Origin: Thermococcus sp. | GTDB lineage: Archaea > Methanobacteriota_B > Thermococci > Thermococcales > Thermococcaceae | Length of the DNA stretch: 64,000 nt | Direction of reading: 5' to 3' | Assembly (NCBI GenBank): GCA_027075325.1 | Contig: JALTBN010000043.1 | Coordinates: 140,542 to 204,541, forward strand | Shown here: positions 42,950 to 51,907 of the stretch, piece after piece | How positions within the stretch are numbered: the stretch's first letter is position 1 | How the letters are laid out: the number at the start of each line of letters is the position of its first letter | The notes under the pieces: generated by a model | The model's database searches: none | Seen by the model: the letters and a program-made list of their open reading frames with translations, nothing else | Told to the model about the DNA's origin: nothing | Program-made: the position numbers and the translations under genes

Positions 42950-43513
42950 ATGGCTCAGAAGATGAGGGTGGTCGTAGCAATAACGGGGGCAAGTGGAAGC
43001 GTTTACGGTCTCAGGATAGCGGAGAGATTGAAGGAACTGGGACATGAAGTTATCCTCTTGGCATCAAAAAGGGGCATTGAAGTGGCAAAACACGAACTTG
43101 GGGTGGATATAAAGCCCGACTACGATGAAGAAAACCTCTTCGCGCCCATAGCTTCCGGTTCGTACGGTTTTGATGCCATGATAATAGCACCATGTTCGAT
43201 GAGAACCCTCGCAGCGATAGCCTCAGGAATGGCCGACAACCTCATAACCAGAGCGGCGGATGTGGCACTGAAGGAGAAGAGGAAACTCGTTCTCCTGATC
43301 AGAGAAACTCCACTCCATGTTATCCATATTGAGAACATGCTGAGGGTGGCACGCGCCGGTGGGATAATTATGCCAGCATCCCCAGGGTTTTATACAAAAC
43401 CCAAAAGCTTGGAGGATATCGTAAACTTTATAACTGGAAGAGTCCTTGACCAGATTGGAGTTAGGGACAACGTGTACCAGAGGTGGGGTGGTTCAAATGA
43501 TTCAGCTGGATGA
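42950..43513 (+). CDS. ubiX: UbiX family flavin prenyltransferase
   Basis: A 187-residue flavoprotein that attaches a dimethylallyl group to FMN to give prenyl-FMN for UbiD-type decarboxylases. Motifs: [10 protein letters not shown] near residues 11-20, P-C-S-M-R-T-L near 82, and [13 protein letters not shown] near 122-134. In archaea prenyl-FMN serves the anhydromevalonate-phosphate decarboxylase, which follows the dehydratase encoded at 5.2 kb. A TATA element GCTTAAAAAG at 42911-42920 predicts a very short leader. Confidence 0.92.
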   Translation: MAQKMRVVVAITGASGSVYGLRIAERLKELGHEVILLASKRGIEVAKHELGVDIKPDYDEENLFAPIASGSYGFDAMIIAPCSMRTLAAIASGMADNLITRAADVALKEKRKLVLLIRETPLHVIHIENMLRVARAGGIIMPASPGFYTKPKSLEDIVNFITGRVLDQIGVRDNVYQRWGGSNDSAG

Positions 43514-43979
43514 TCTGGACAGGGCCATTCTCAGGCTTTTGAAGGAAGATGCGCGGCTGACGATATCAGAGATTGCGGAAAAACTGGACAGACCGGAGTC
43601 AACAATTCACTTCAGGATAAAGAAGCTGCTTGAGAAAGGGGCCATAGACCACTACACAATCCTTCTCGGGGAAGACCTCAGACCCAAGAAAACCGCCCTC
43701 GTGGTGCTCCAGGCCGAGACTCCCATAATCGAGGACTTTCTTGAAAGGTACGTGAATCACATCATGAGAACCCTATCAATGATTTCAAACGTCCTGTGGG
43801 TAGCAAAGAGCGGGAAAGACACGGTTATAGCCCTCATAGGTGGGGAGGACGACGAAAGCCTCACCGAGTTCATAGAGGAAAACATCAGAACACTGCCAAC
43901 CCTTAAGAGCGTCTACGTGTACAAAATCGACGAAATCAAGAAGGGGGAGGATTTAATCGGCTTCCTCAGCAACGTCTGA
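43497..43979 (+). CDS. Lrp/AsnC family transcription regulator
   Basis: A 160-residue Lrp-like protein: N-terminal HTH ([41 protein letters not shown]) and a C-terminal RAM-type ligand-binding/oligomerisation domain. The ATG at 43497 follows GGTGGGGTGG and overlaps the end of ubiX by 17 bases, so it is coupled to it. Feast/famine regulators often bind amino acids. The target genes are unknown. Confidence 0.88.
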   Translation: MIQLDDLDRAILRLLKEDARLTISEIAEKLDRPESTIHFRIKKLLEKGAIDHYTILLGEDLRPKKTALVVLQAETPIIEDFLERYVNHIMRTLSMISNVLWVAKSGKDTVIALIGGEDDESLTEFIEENIRTLPTLKSVYVYKIDEIKKGEDLIGFLSNV

Positions 43980-43989
43980 GCGTGATCCT

Positions 43990-44520
43990 ATGGAGGTAGA
44001 GGTCAAGTTCCGTGTGGACTTAGAAGCGATAAGGGAGAAGATCGAATCACTCGGAGCGTCCTTCGTAAGGGAAGAGCTCCAGGAGGATATCTACTTTTCC
44101 ATCCCCCTCCCCAATCTCCTACGGGTTAGGGGAGTTCCCAACATTGGGAAGGCGTTTCTAACGTACAAACGCATAGAAGACCCCGGTAGGAACGAGGAGT
44201 TCGACGAGCTTGAAGTCGAAGTTTCGGAGTTCAACACCACGGTGGAGATTCTCAAGCGCCTCGGCTTTGAGGAAGACGTCGTGGTTAAGAAGCGCCGCCT
44301 TGTCTACCGGCTTGGAGACGTCACCTTCGAATTAAACGATGTTGAGGGGCTCGGCGGCTTCCTTGACATAGAGGTCATAAGCGATGATGTGAGGTACGCA
44401 AAGGGAAGAATCTGGGAAGTAGCCAAAAAACTGGGGCTTGGCAGGGAAAACGTTGAGCCAAGACTATACCGGGAACTGATCATGGAGAAAAAGAAGCAAT
44501 CAAAGCAAACAGAACAATAG
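43990..44520 (+). CDS. CYTH-domain protein (class IV adenylate cyclase/thiamine triphosphatase-like)
   Basis: A 176-residue CYTH protein with the diagnostic E-x-E-x-K motif at residues 2-6 (EVEVK) and the tunnel residues R and K spread along the strands (LRVRG, TYKR, ELEVEV, VKKRR, FELNDVEGLGGFLDIE). Members hydrolyse or cyclise triphosphorylated substrates. Adenylate cyclase activity is known for some class IV enzymes, and triphosphatase activity is equally possible. It follows the Lrp-like gene after ten bases. Confidence 0.87.
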   Translation: MEVEVKFRVDLEAIREKIESLGASFVREELQEDIYFSIPLPNLLRVRGVPNIGKAFLTYKRIEDPGRNEEFDELEVEVSEFNTTVEILKRLGFEEDVVVKKRRLVYRLGDVTFELNDVEGLGGFLDIEVISDDVRYAKGRIWEVAKKLGLGRENVEPRLYRELIMEKKKQSKQTEQ

Positions 44521-44539
44521 TAGGCCTGTTCCCATCTTC

Positions 44540-45733
44540 TCACCGCGCCGTGGCAACTATCTTTATGATGTCGTTGAATTGGAGCTCGTAGTCCTCCCCA
44601 ACCCTCCTGTGGGTTCTGGCGTTGACCGCGTAGAGAAAGGTCTTTCCAAGGTCAGTGTGAACCTTATATGCCAAGTCGCGCGGTGTTGAGCCCTCTGGAA
44701 GCAGATGAACGTGCGGCAGAACGTTCCCGAACTGGTCTGTGAGTTTGTGCTCGTCTTCAACCGGGTAGACGGGAATGAGTTTCAGAAGCTCGAACGTGGC
44801 CGTGTTTATGACGTTCTGAACGCCGGTAGAGCCGAAGCGGTCGAGTACCTTCTCCTTGATAAGCTCCAACGCTTTCTCCTGCTTGGGACTCATTTTCCTG
44901 ATGATTTTGAAGTCAGAGCTACCTGGCACGTAGTCTATGAAGCCCGCCTTTGCAGCCTTCCTGAGGGTGAGCTCCGCGGCGGCGCTCGTGGGAATAACGA
45001 TGTACCCCCTGCTCTTTCCCTTTCTGATGAGCCTTTCTATCTGGCCATCGGCTGCAGCATCCGCCTTGTTGGCGGCGATGATTATCGGCTTGTTCACCTT
45101 CCTCAGCTCCCTGACAAAGGCCATGATGTCCTCCTCGCTCCACTTGGTAGGATCTTCATCGAGTCCAAGCCGGTGGATAGCTTCAAACGCGTCCTCCTCG
45201 GTTACACCAATCCCGGTTAGCTGGTCCGCTATCGCCTGGGCGAGCTTGAGGTGCTGGAGCTTTATCCTCTTGGAGAATTTATCCCAGTTCTTATGAAGAA
45301 TGCCGTAAATCCAGTAGTCTATCTCCCTCTCAAGGAACTCAATGTCCTCAACGGGATCGTGATGATCGGTGGGGTTCCCCTCCGCGTCCGTCTTCCCCGT
45401 TGCATCTATTACATGGATAAGCGCCGAGGCCATCCTCAGGTCGTCGAGGAACTTGTTGCCCAGGCCCCTGCCCTCATGAGCACCCGGTACGAGACCGGCA
45501 ACGTCTATCATTTTTATTGGAATAAGTGCATTTCCGTCTTTGTACTCGTAGTTCTGCGGGTTCGGTGTGCATCCAAGTTCCTTACAGGGGTGCTCGGATA
45601 CCGCGTAGGTCACACCCACGTTGGCGTCAATTGTTGTGAACGGATAGTTAGCAATATCCACATCAACTAAGGTCGCAGCAGAGAAAAAAGTTGATTTCCC
45701 AACGTTTGGTTTTCCCACAACCCCTATCTCCAT
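44540..45733 (-). CDS. ychF: YchF/OLA1-type Obg-family ATPase/GTPase
   Basis: A 397-residue translation-associated nucleotide-binding protein. G1 GKPNVGKS lies near residues 7-14, G3 DVAGLVPGAHEGRGLGNKFLDDLR near 77-100, the altered G4 AANKAD near 220 and a C-terminal TGS domain (HVHLLPEGSTPRDLAY). Length equals Pyrococcus YchF. The ATG at 45733 follows GGTGGTGAG, with in-frame GTG codons upstream less likely. A CCTTAAAAC promoter element is near 45762-45770. Confidence 0.95.
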   Translation of the reverse strand: MEIGVVGKPNVGKSTFFSAATLVDVDIANYPFTTIDANVGVTYAVSEHPCKELGCTPNPQNYEYKDGNALIPIKMIDVAGLVPGAHEGRGLGNKFLDDLRMASALIHVIDATGKTDAEGNPTDHHDPVEDIEFLEREIDYWIYGILHKNWDKFSKRIKLQHLKLAQAIADQLTGIGVTEEDAFEAIHRLGLDEDPTKWSEEDIMAFVRELRKVNKPIIIAANKADAAADGQIERLIRKGKSRGYIVIPTSAAAELTLRKAAKAGFIDYVPGSSDFKIIRKMSPKQEKALELIKEKVLDRFGSTGVQNVINTATFELLKLIPVYPVEDEHKLTDQFGNVLPHVHLLPEGSTPRDLAYKVHTDLGKTFLYAVNARTHRRVGEDYELQFNDIIKIVATAR

Positions 45734-45942
45734 ACTCACCACCGGGCTAAATTCGCGGGAGGGTTTTAAGGAGTTTTGGTGGGGGAGGATGTCCGGAGGG
45801 CTGAGGGAAGCTCATTTAAAGGCGCTAATCTTATTAATCCTGACACATAGGACAACCGGCTGCAGGAGCGGCCGACAGGCAATAGAGTTAAAAACATGAA
45901 CGCTGTTAATGGTTAATGAACCCCATGGGGAGGTGAATGACT

Positions 45943-48933
45943 GTGAAATCCAAAGGGGAATTTAAAAGGTTGAAAAACAGGAAGCTTCAAACGCTTCCTC
46001 TGATACTCCTGCTGCTTGGAAGTCTACTCTGGTTCGGTGGTTACGCCGCCGCCACCAGTTCTAATGGAAACGGCCTCTTCTGGGCAGGGAAGTACAGTGC
46101 AGAGCTCAGCGGATTCACTTCAGCTGCTTACGGTGATTCAGGTCTCATGTTCACTGGCTGGCTCAACGGTGCCGGTGTTAACCACTCAGACGCGTGGCTC
46201 GTAAAACTCAACGACGATGGGAGCATAGCCTGGCAAAAGGCCGCTGAAGGGAACTATGGCATTTCAGACATTGAAACCACTGACGGAGGGTATGTAGCGG
46301 TTGGCTGGGCCAACGGCGCTGGTATTTCCCAGAAAGACGCCTGGCTCATAAAACTCGATGGCGATGGAAACGTGATCTGGCAGAAGGCCGTTGGCGGGGC
46401 CGGTGTCGATGTTGCCAGGGCTGTCTCTGTTAACGCCTTCGTTGGAGACTACAACGGGATGCCCTGGATAGCCACCTTCGATGACAACGGCAGCATCATC
46501 TGGGAAAAGGTTCTCAAAGGCGATGGCAGGTACGGCTTTACCAGCGTCTACACCGATGAGTACAGGGGAAATAAGTATTACTACGTAGTTGGCTGGGCCA
46601 ACGGGGCTGGAATATCCAAGGACGACGCCTGGCTTCTCAAGTTCAATGGGGACGGTAGCAGAATCTACTGGCAGGAGAGGATCGCAGGCACAGGAAACGA
46701 AAAGGCAACCGCCATAACAATGATTCCGGGAGGAATCCTCGTCTCAATAGTCACCGACAACGGAACGATACTCGCCAAGTTCCACTACTACGGCTACTTC
46801 AAGTGGGCCAAGTTCTATCCCGGAATTAAGATAAACAGGCTCATCAACACAGGAAGCGACGTCATAGCCGCGGGAGAGATGAACGGTGACGGACTCGTTA
46901 TGAAGGTCGACTACGACGGGAACGTCCTCAGTGCCCTCACCTACGGAAAGGAGGGAAGCGAGAGCTTCAGCGCCCTCACCATTAACGATGACAAGGCATT
47001 CCTCGGTGGGAGAATGGGTAACAGCGCCTTCGCCCTCGGAGTACCCCTCGACAGCCTGAGGATACCCAGCTGCGGGCTCATGAAGGACGTCAGCATAACC
47101 GGGCAGGATGTCAACCTCACCGTCGTCAAGACTTACCTAACCGCGGAGGACGTTAACACCACTGAGAAGACAACTTCAGCTCAGTTCGTCGAGACCTCAG
47201 CCCAGTTCCAGCAGCTCAAGGCCATAAAGGAGCTCTTCTCAATTAGCGACCCGGTTGGCGACGATCACGGTCCGGGAACTTACACTTACCCGACCGACCC
47301 GGTCTTCAACCAGACCGGACTCTTCGACCTCACTGGAATGACAGTTTACGAAACCCCGAACAGCTATGTCTTCGGATTCCACTTCAAGAACCTCGGCGGC
47401 AACCCGTGGAACGCTCCGAACGGATTCAGCCTTCAAATAATCGAGGCTTACCTTGACTTTAAAGCCGGAGGAAACACTTCTGCCATTAAGCTGGCCGACA
47501 ACGGTCCGGGAAGCAACGTTCAGCTCGACCCCGACCACCCGTGGGACGTTGCCTTCAGAGTGTACGGCTGGGGCAAAGCACTCGTCCTCTCAAACGGCAC
47601 GGTTCTCGATGACATAGGGGTCTCAAGCGACCTCTCGAGCAACACGATACTGGTTACCGTCCCCAAGAAGTACCTAAACATAACCCCGAACACCTTCCTC
47701 ACAGTCCTCGTTGGTGCTCAGGATGGGTTTGGTATTGATAATTGGAGGAGGGTTGGAGTCAACGCATCCCAGTGGGTTATTGGTGGTGCCGACGCTGACG
47801 CGGTTATAGCTGGCGTCGCTCCGCGCGTCATGGACCTCCTTGTCCCGACCTGGTTCAAGCCGACCCAGGAGGAGCAGCTCAAGAGCTACGACGCCAACAA
47901 CAGCAAACTCGCCACCGTCAGAATGATTCCGGTTTCAGAGAACTACGGCATGATAAGCGTTTACTCAACCCCCGCCGGAGCAACTGTCAGCATCGACGGC
48001 AAGGATGTGGGAACCTCACCCGTCAAGTACTACCTCGTCCCCGCGGGCAACCATACGGTTAAGCTCTCAATGGAAGGTTACAACACTTACGAAGCAACGG
48101 TTGCAGTCAAGCCAATGAACGAGACCGTGGTTAACGCCACCCTGGAGGAGAGCGTCGGCTATCTGACCCTTACCAGTGATCCAAGTGGGGCCACCGTTAT
48201 AATCGATGGAAAGAACGTCGGAACAACCCCACTCAACAAGTACGAACTCACCCCAGGACAGCACACGGTCGTCCTCACAAAGGACGGCTACCAGAACAAG
48301 ACCATAACCGTTACCATCAACCCCGGAAAGGAAACCACCAAGAGCGTAACCCTTACCCAGCTCAACGGATATCTGACCCTTACAAGTGAACCGAGCGGTG
48401 CTACCGTTATAATCGATGGAAAGAACGTCGGAACAACCCCACTCAACAAGTACGAACTCACTCCCGGAAACCACCTTGTCACCCTCAAGATGAGCGGTTA
48501 CCAGGACAAGGTCATAATAGTTACAATCCCCGCGGGTGAAGAGGTTACGAAGAGTGTAACCCTTGAGAAGCAGAATGGCTATCTGACCCTTACCAGTGAT
48601 CCAAGTGGGGCCACCGTTATAATCGATGGAAAGAACGTCGGAACAACCCCACTCAACAAGTACGAACTCACCCCAGGACAGCACACGGTCGTCCTCACAA
48701 AGGACGGCTACCAGAACAAGACCATAACCGTTACCATCAACCCCGGAAAGGAAACCACCAAGAGCGTAACCCTTGAGAAGATACAGACGACGACCTCAAG
48801 CTCGACCACCACGACAACCAGCAGCTCAACAACTACTACAACCAGCAGCAGCAAGAAGGGAACCAGCATCTGCGGTCCGGCGGCCATACTCGGCCTCGCC
48901 ATCGTACCGCTCCTCCTCAGGAGGAGAAAGTGA
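45943..48933 (+). CDS. Large surface protein: propeller-like repeats, DOMON-like domain, four PEGA repeats, CGP-CTERM anchor
   Basis: About 996 residues. A signal peptide (about residues 15-38) is followed by roughly 350 residues of repeated blades of the type W-A-N-G-A-G-I-S-x-x-D-A-W-L-x-K, likely a beta-propeller. Next is a glucodextranase-like/DOMON-type domain (about 430-635, starting ISDPVGDDHGPGTY). Four PEGA repeats start near 671, 739, 808 and 879, each with G-Y-x-T-L-x-S-x-P-x-G-A-x-V-x-I-D-G-K. A Ser/Thr-rich stretch then precedes CGPAAILGLAIVPLLLRRRK, a CGP-CTERM sorting signal. The GTG at 45943 lies six bases after GGAGGTGA. Probably S-layer linked; ligand unknown, glycan binding inferred. 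Confidence 0.85.
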   Translation: MKSKGEFKRLKNRKLQTLPLILLLLGSLLWFGGYAAATSSNGNGLFWAGKYSAELSGFTSAAYGDSGLMFTGWLNGAGVNHSDAWLVKLNDDGSIAWQKAAEGNYGISDIETTDGGYVAVGWANGAGISQKDAWLIKLDGDGNVIWQKAVGGAGVDVARAVSVNAFVGDYNGMPWIATFDDNGSIIWEKVLKGDGRYGFTSVYTDEYRGNKYYYVVGWANGAGISKDDAWLLKFNGDGSRIYWQERIAGTGNEKATAITMIPGGILVSIVTDNGTILAKFHYYGYFKWAKFYPGIKINRLINTGSDVIAAGEMNGDGLVMKVDYDGNVLSALTYGKEGSESFSALTINDDKAFLGGRMGNSAFALGVPLDSLRIPSCGLMKDVSITGQDVNLTVVKTYLTAEDVNTTEKTTSAQFVETSAQFQQLKAIKELFSISDPVGDDHGPGTYTYPTDPVFNQTGLFDLTGMTVYETPNSYVFGFHFKNLGGNPWNAPNGFSLQIIEAYLDFKAGGNTSAIKLADNGPGSNVQLDPDHPWDVAFRVYGWGKALVLSNGTVLDDIGVSSDLSSNTILVTVPKKYLNITPNTFLTVLVGAQDGFGIDNWRRVGVNASQWVIGGADADAVIAGVAPRVMDLLVPTWFKPTQEEQLKSYDANNSKLATVRMIPVSENYGMISVYSTPAGATVSIDGKDVGTSPVKYYLVPAGNHTVKLSMEGYNTYEATVAVKPMNETVVNATLEESVGYLTLTSDPSGATVIIDGKNVGTTPLNKYELTPGQHTVVLTKDGYQNKTITVTINPGKETTKSVTLTQLNGYLTLTSEPSGATVIIDGKNVGTTPLNKYELTPGNHLVTLKMSGYQDKVIIVTIPAGEEVTKSVTLEKQNGYLTLTSDPSGATVIIDGKNVGTTPLNKYELTPGQHTVVLTKDGYQNKTITVTINPGKETTKSVTLEKIQTTTSSSTTTTTSSSTTTTTSSSKKGTSICGPAAILGLAIVPLLLRRRK
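48157..48354 (+). repeat. Exact 198-bp repeat, copy 1 (PEGA repeat 2)
   Basis: This stretch is base-for-base identical to 48577-48774, 420 bases downstream. It encodes one whole PEGA unit. The unit between them shares only a block of about 60 identical bases. Identity at synonymous positions means recent duplication or gene conversion. Confidence 0.85.
48577..48774 (+). repeat. Exact 198-bp repeat, copy 2 (PEGA repeat 4)
   Basis: Second copy of the repeat at 48157-48354. Divergence resumes immediately at both edges (GTCGGCT versus AATGGCT at the left; CCTTACCC versus CCTTGAG at the right). Confidence 0.85.
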
Positions 48934-48978
48934 ACCCTTTCCTTTTCTTCCACTTTTGTGCTTTTCTGCGAACAAGCA

Positions 48979-48997
48979 CCCATTTCAGAAAAATGGG
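48979..48997. terminator. Hairpin between convergent genes
   Basis: CCCATTT-CAGAA-AAATGGG, a perfect seven-base stem in the 88-base gap between the PEGA gene and a convergent gene. It may mark transcript ends, but archaeal termination mostly depends on T-runs, so this is tentative. Confidence 0.35.
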
Positions 48998-49021
48998 CTC
49001 GCTCTGTGAGGAGCCATAGCG

Positions 49022-49654
49022 TCAGAGAAGAGCTTTTATTGCGCCATCGAGAGAGATTGTGTGCTCACCGAGAGCGCTCAGAAAGTCCGCCGGAGCCCTC
49101 AGAAGGGAGAGGTTCATGCGGTAATGCCCCCTGTACGCGGCGGTTCTCGCGACGATCAAGTAATCCAGGAGTTCAGGTAAGAGGAAGTAGCCCCTAAACT
49201 CAGACGGAAGGTCGAGTTCATTGAGCGACAGCGGGGAATGCGTTAAAATCAGGGTAATACCCTTCTCCCCAGCAGTTTCAACTGCCTCAGCCACTCCCTC
49301 TGCGGAGATGCCCTTAAGGAGGGGAAAACCCGCCACAGCGAATGATACCCCCTCCTCCACGGAGTTCAGGGCATCCAGAACAGTTTGGAGGCGGAATGCC
49401 CTTCCAAAGTAAAAACCATCCAGGTTCTCCCTCACCCTGCGGAGAAGGGACGGAGAAAACCCACTCCCCACGTTCACATGATAGACGCTCCCCTTCTCAA
49501 GAAGGGACGCCTCAGTGTACGCGAGAAAAACGGCCTCCGCATGCTCATCTGAGAAAAGAACACCAAGACTACTCCCCACTTTGATTCCAAAGGGAAGCGC
49601 CTCGAACGGTTTAACGACCTCTGATTCTTCCGGGGTCTGGAATACGAGTCCCAT
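49022..49654 (-). CDS. Uncharacterised protein, possibly a RecA/RadB-fold protein lacking a P-loop
   Basis: A 210-residue protein with alternating strands and helices. GSVYHVNVGSGFSPSLLRRV and the later hydrophobic strand SFAVAGFPLLKG resemble RadB/RecA core strands around the ATP site, but no GxxxxGK[T/S] is present, so ATP binding by the usual mode is unlikely. This fold idea is inference. A TATA element (GGTATAAATACC, 49677-49688) 25-30 bases upstream predicts a leaderless start at the ATG at 49654. Confidence 0.55.
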   Translation of the reverse strand: MGLVFQTPEESEVVKPFEALPFGIKVGSSLGVLFSDEHAEAVFLAYTEASLLEKGSVYHVNVGSGFSPSLLRRVRENLDGFYFGRAFRLQTVLDALNSVEEGVSFAVAGFPLLKGISAEGVAEAVETAGEKGITLILTHSPLSLNELDLPSEFRGYFLLPELLDYLIVARTAAYRGHYRMNLSLLRAPADFLSALGEHTISLDGAIKALL

Positions 49655-49696
49655 CAAAGAATAAAGAGGCGACGAAGGTATTTATACCTTGCGGGT

Positions 49697-50068
49697 TCAG
49701 AGAACTGCAGCCACGAGTATCTTAAACAGGAAAAAGGTCACCACCTCAACCACCCAGGCCAGAATCCCTGCCAGAAGCGCCTGAAGCCATCCCGTGTTGA
49801 ACACGACTTTAACAACCCAGAGGGCGGCCAACAGGGCAAGGATCAGGTTGATGCCCGGCAGGAAGAAGAACACAGCAGCCACGACGACAAATATCACTCC
49901 CCCTCCAATCATCGCTACGAAAGCCTTTCCCAGCGTGGGGTTCCTAATACCGGCCAGTTTTGCCCCAATCAAGAGAAAGTACGCCGAAATAAGCAGCGAA
50001 ACGAACAGCACTCCCAGAGCTAGACTAACGCTGAGGCCTACCAAACCGGGCACAATTAGACCGTGCAC
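49697..50068 (-). CDS. Small multi-pass membrane protein, unknown
   Basis: A 123-residue protein with about four hydrophobic helices and few charges, starting MHGLIVPGLVGLSV. No recognised family. It lies 13 bases downstream of trm1 on the same strand. Conserved small membrane proteins of this size are common in Thermococcales. Confidence 0.6.
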   Translation of the reverse strand: MHGLIVPGLVGLSVSLALGVLFVSLLISAYFLLIGAKLAGIRNPTLGKAFVAMIGGGVIFVVVAAVFFFLPGINLILALLAALWVVKVVFNTGWLQALLAGILAWVVEVVTFFLFKILVAAVL

Positions 50069-50081
50069 ACCGCATCACCGA

Positions 50082-51236
50082 TTATAGTGAGCGGCATAGG
50101 TTATTAACCTTCCGCAGTGCAGAGAGTACCTCCTCAAAGGGAGCCTCCGTTTTGATGGAAGTGGGGGAGAAGTGTGTTCTCGTTGTTATGTATCCTCTGT
50201 CAGTGAGTTCGTCGATGAGAGCCTGGAGCTTTGGAACACCCATCCCGGTCCGCTTGGCCAAGGCGTGGGTATCATAATAGAACGGAACGTCCAGTTCAGA
50301 GCTAAGAAGGGCTAAAAACTCAACCGTCCTGGGGTCCCCTAAGGGATGCTCCAGGCTCAGCTCGTGGAGCGACTGAAGGAAGGCATCGTTCTTAAGCGGG
50401 CCCAACCATAACGGTCCTGCTACCTCAGGTTTATCCGGCAGAAAACCCCGGGAGTACTCAAACTTTCCCGATTCCTCCTGCCACAGGTAGCCCAGCATTG
50501 AAAGGCTCTCATCAGCCTTCCTGGCACCGTTCACAACTTGCACGAAGACCCTAAAGTAGTGATCCCTGTAATAAGCCAGAAGAACCTTGACGCCCAGGTC
50601 GTATTTGGCAGCGTAGCGAACTGCCGTCCCAATCAGTATCCTGAGTCCAACCTCATGACATAGCTCTCCCCGCAGAGGCTCGGCCAGGTACTTCCTCCTG
50701 CAGGCGTTCCTGTATGCGCCGCAGAGGACGCCAGTGTCCGTGGCGGTTATCCCAAGAAAACCCTTCCGTCTAACCGAACGGAATGCAGAGTCCAAAAAGG
50801 GCGCGGGGGAGCCGAAGGGGTCAAGGTCAACGAAGTCAAAGTACCGAAACATGGATGACATGAGGGCGTTGGCATCTGACCTCCTCACGAGAACCCTCAC
50901 TTCACCCAGATCAACATCGGCGGAATCACCCTCCGCTGTAGGTCTCACACCGAAGTTAAGCTCAATGTTTTGTAGTATCAGGTTAAAGGCGTCCTCACTG
51001 AGGTCGTTCAACCACACTTCCTCCGCGGGGGTTTCGAGAACATACCTCATCCCCCTAACCCCCGTGGCCGAGAAAGCGTCCAAAACCTTCCGGGGAGAGA
51101 GGGCCTTCACGGCGAGAACACTGATATCCCGGTTTAACCGCATAACCGGATTGTAAAAGACGGGCGAATCATATATCCTCTCCGCCAGGGGAACCTTCAG
51201 CCTCGCAAGCCCTTCCTTTACTTCCACGATCTCCAC
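50082..51236 (-). CDS. trm1: tRNA (guanine(26)-N2)-dimethyltransferase
   Basis: A 384-residue SAM-dependent Trm1 that makes m2,2G26. The N-terminal [20 protein letters not shown], the SAM site [13 protein letters not shown], the catalytic D-L-D-P-F-G-S-P and the C-terminal [11 protein letters not shown] are all present. The frame opens at a TTG at 51266, but the GTG at 51236 follows GGTGAG, aligns with the Pyrococcus start and lies downstream of a CCTTTAAAC promoter element, so it is preferred. Confidence 0.92.
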   Translation of the reverse strand: MEIVEVKEGLARLKVPLAERIYDSPVFYNPVMRLNRDISVLAVKALSPRKVLDAFSATGVRGMRYVLETPAEEVWLNDLSEDAFNLILQNIELNFGVRPTAEGDSADVDLGEVRVLVRRSDANALMSSMFRYFDFVDLDPFGSPAPFLDSAFRSVRRKGFLGITATDTGVLCGAYRNACRRKYLAEPLRGELCHEVGLRILIGTAVRYAAKYDLGVKVLLAYYRDHYFRVFVQVVNGARKADESLSMLGYLWQEESGKFEYSRGFLPDKPEVAGPLWLGPLKNDAFLQSLHELSLEHPLGDPRTVEFLALLSSELDVPFYYDTHALAKRTGMGVPKLQALIDELTDRGYITTRTHFSPTSIKTEAPFEEVLSALRKVNNLCRSL

Positions 51237-51343
51237 TACCCTCACCAAGGCAGGGTATACTCTCAAGTTTAAAGGGTTTCGACTTTGCTGAATCCACCCA
51301 AACCCTAATATAAACGGAGGGTCAAACTAAAACAGTGTCCCCA

Positions 51344-51907
51344 ATGATAGGTTTCATAAGAAGAAAGAAGCTCAGAAGAAAAGCGGAGGAGGAAGCCCTT
51401 CTACATATCAGCGATACTCCAGAGAGCGTGTACCCCTTCATAGCCACAGTGATAGACGAGCTCCAGCCGGAGTACATAATCCACACCGGCGACCTCGTTG
51501 ACAACATAAAGCTTGAGAGAAGGCCAGAGCTAAAACATATCTACGAGGGAGGCCTTAGAAAGCTGGCAAGAATCCTAAAGGGTTCAGGGGCCAAACTTTA
51601 TATCATTCCGGGTAACGAGGATGATGAGGAGCTATTAACGGAATTCTTCGGCGAATCCCTCATCAAGCCAGGAAGCGTTGTGGAGATAAGAGGGGTTAAA
51701 CTCGCCCTTGGACACAGACCAGAGGACGTTATCAAAAAGGAAGCAGACTTCAGGCTCTACGGCCACAACTTCAGGACAATTCCACGGGGCCTAAACGGCC
51801 TGAAGAACATCAACGTGGTGTTCCTCCCCGGAGGGCGTGTCGCCAGAATCGGTTATCCAACGGGAACCGATACTCATAGGGGATACAAACTATGGAGGGG
51901 TTTGTGA
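51344..51907 (+). CDS. Calcineurin-like metallophosphoesterase (YfcE/MJ0936-type)
   Basis: A 187-residue phosphoesterase of the small YfcE type. The metal motifs are S-D-T-P-E near residue 24 (where D-x-H is usual, the His is missing), H-T-G-D-L-V-D near 48, P-G-N-E-D-D near 84 (usual G-N-H/C-D), and G-H-R and Y-G-H-N near 122 and 141. Replacement of two usual metal-ligand histidines is notable and may mean altered activity. The stop overlaps the next ATG (TGATG). A TATA-like CTAATATAAAC precedes it; the GTG at 51335 is an alternative start. Confidence 0.8.
   Translation: MIGFIRRKKLRRKAEEEALLHISDTPESVYPFIATVIDELQPEYIIHTGDLVDNIKLERRPELKHIYEGGLRKLARILKGSGAKLYIIPGNEDDEELLTEFFGESLIKPGSVVEIRGVKLALGHRPEDVIKKEADFRLYGHNFRTIPRGLNGLKNINVVFLPGGRVARIGYPTGTDTHRGYKLWRGL

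Noticed and set aside
49677..49692. AAGGTAT-TT-ATACCTT repeat upstream of the gene at 49022-49654
   Set aside because: It is accounted for by the TATA box itself; symmetry of this size around TATA sequences is common.
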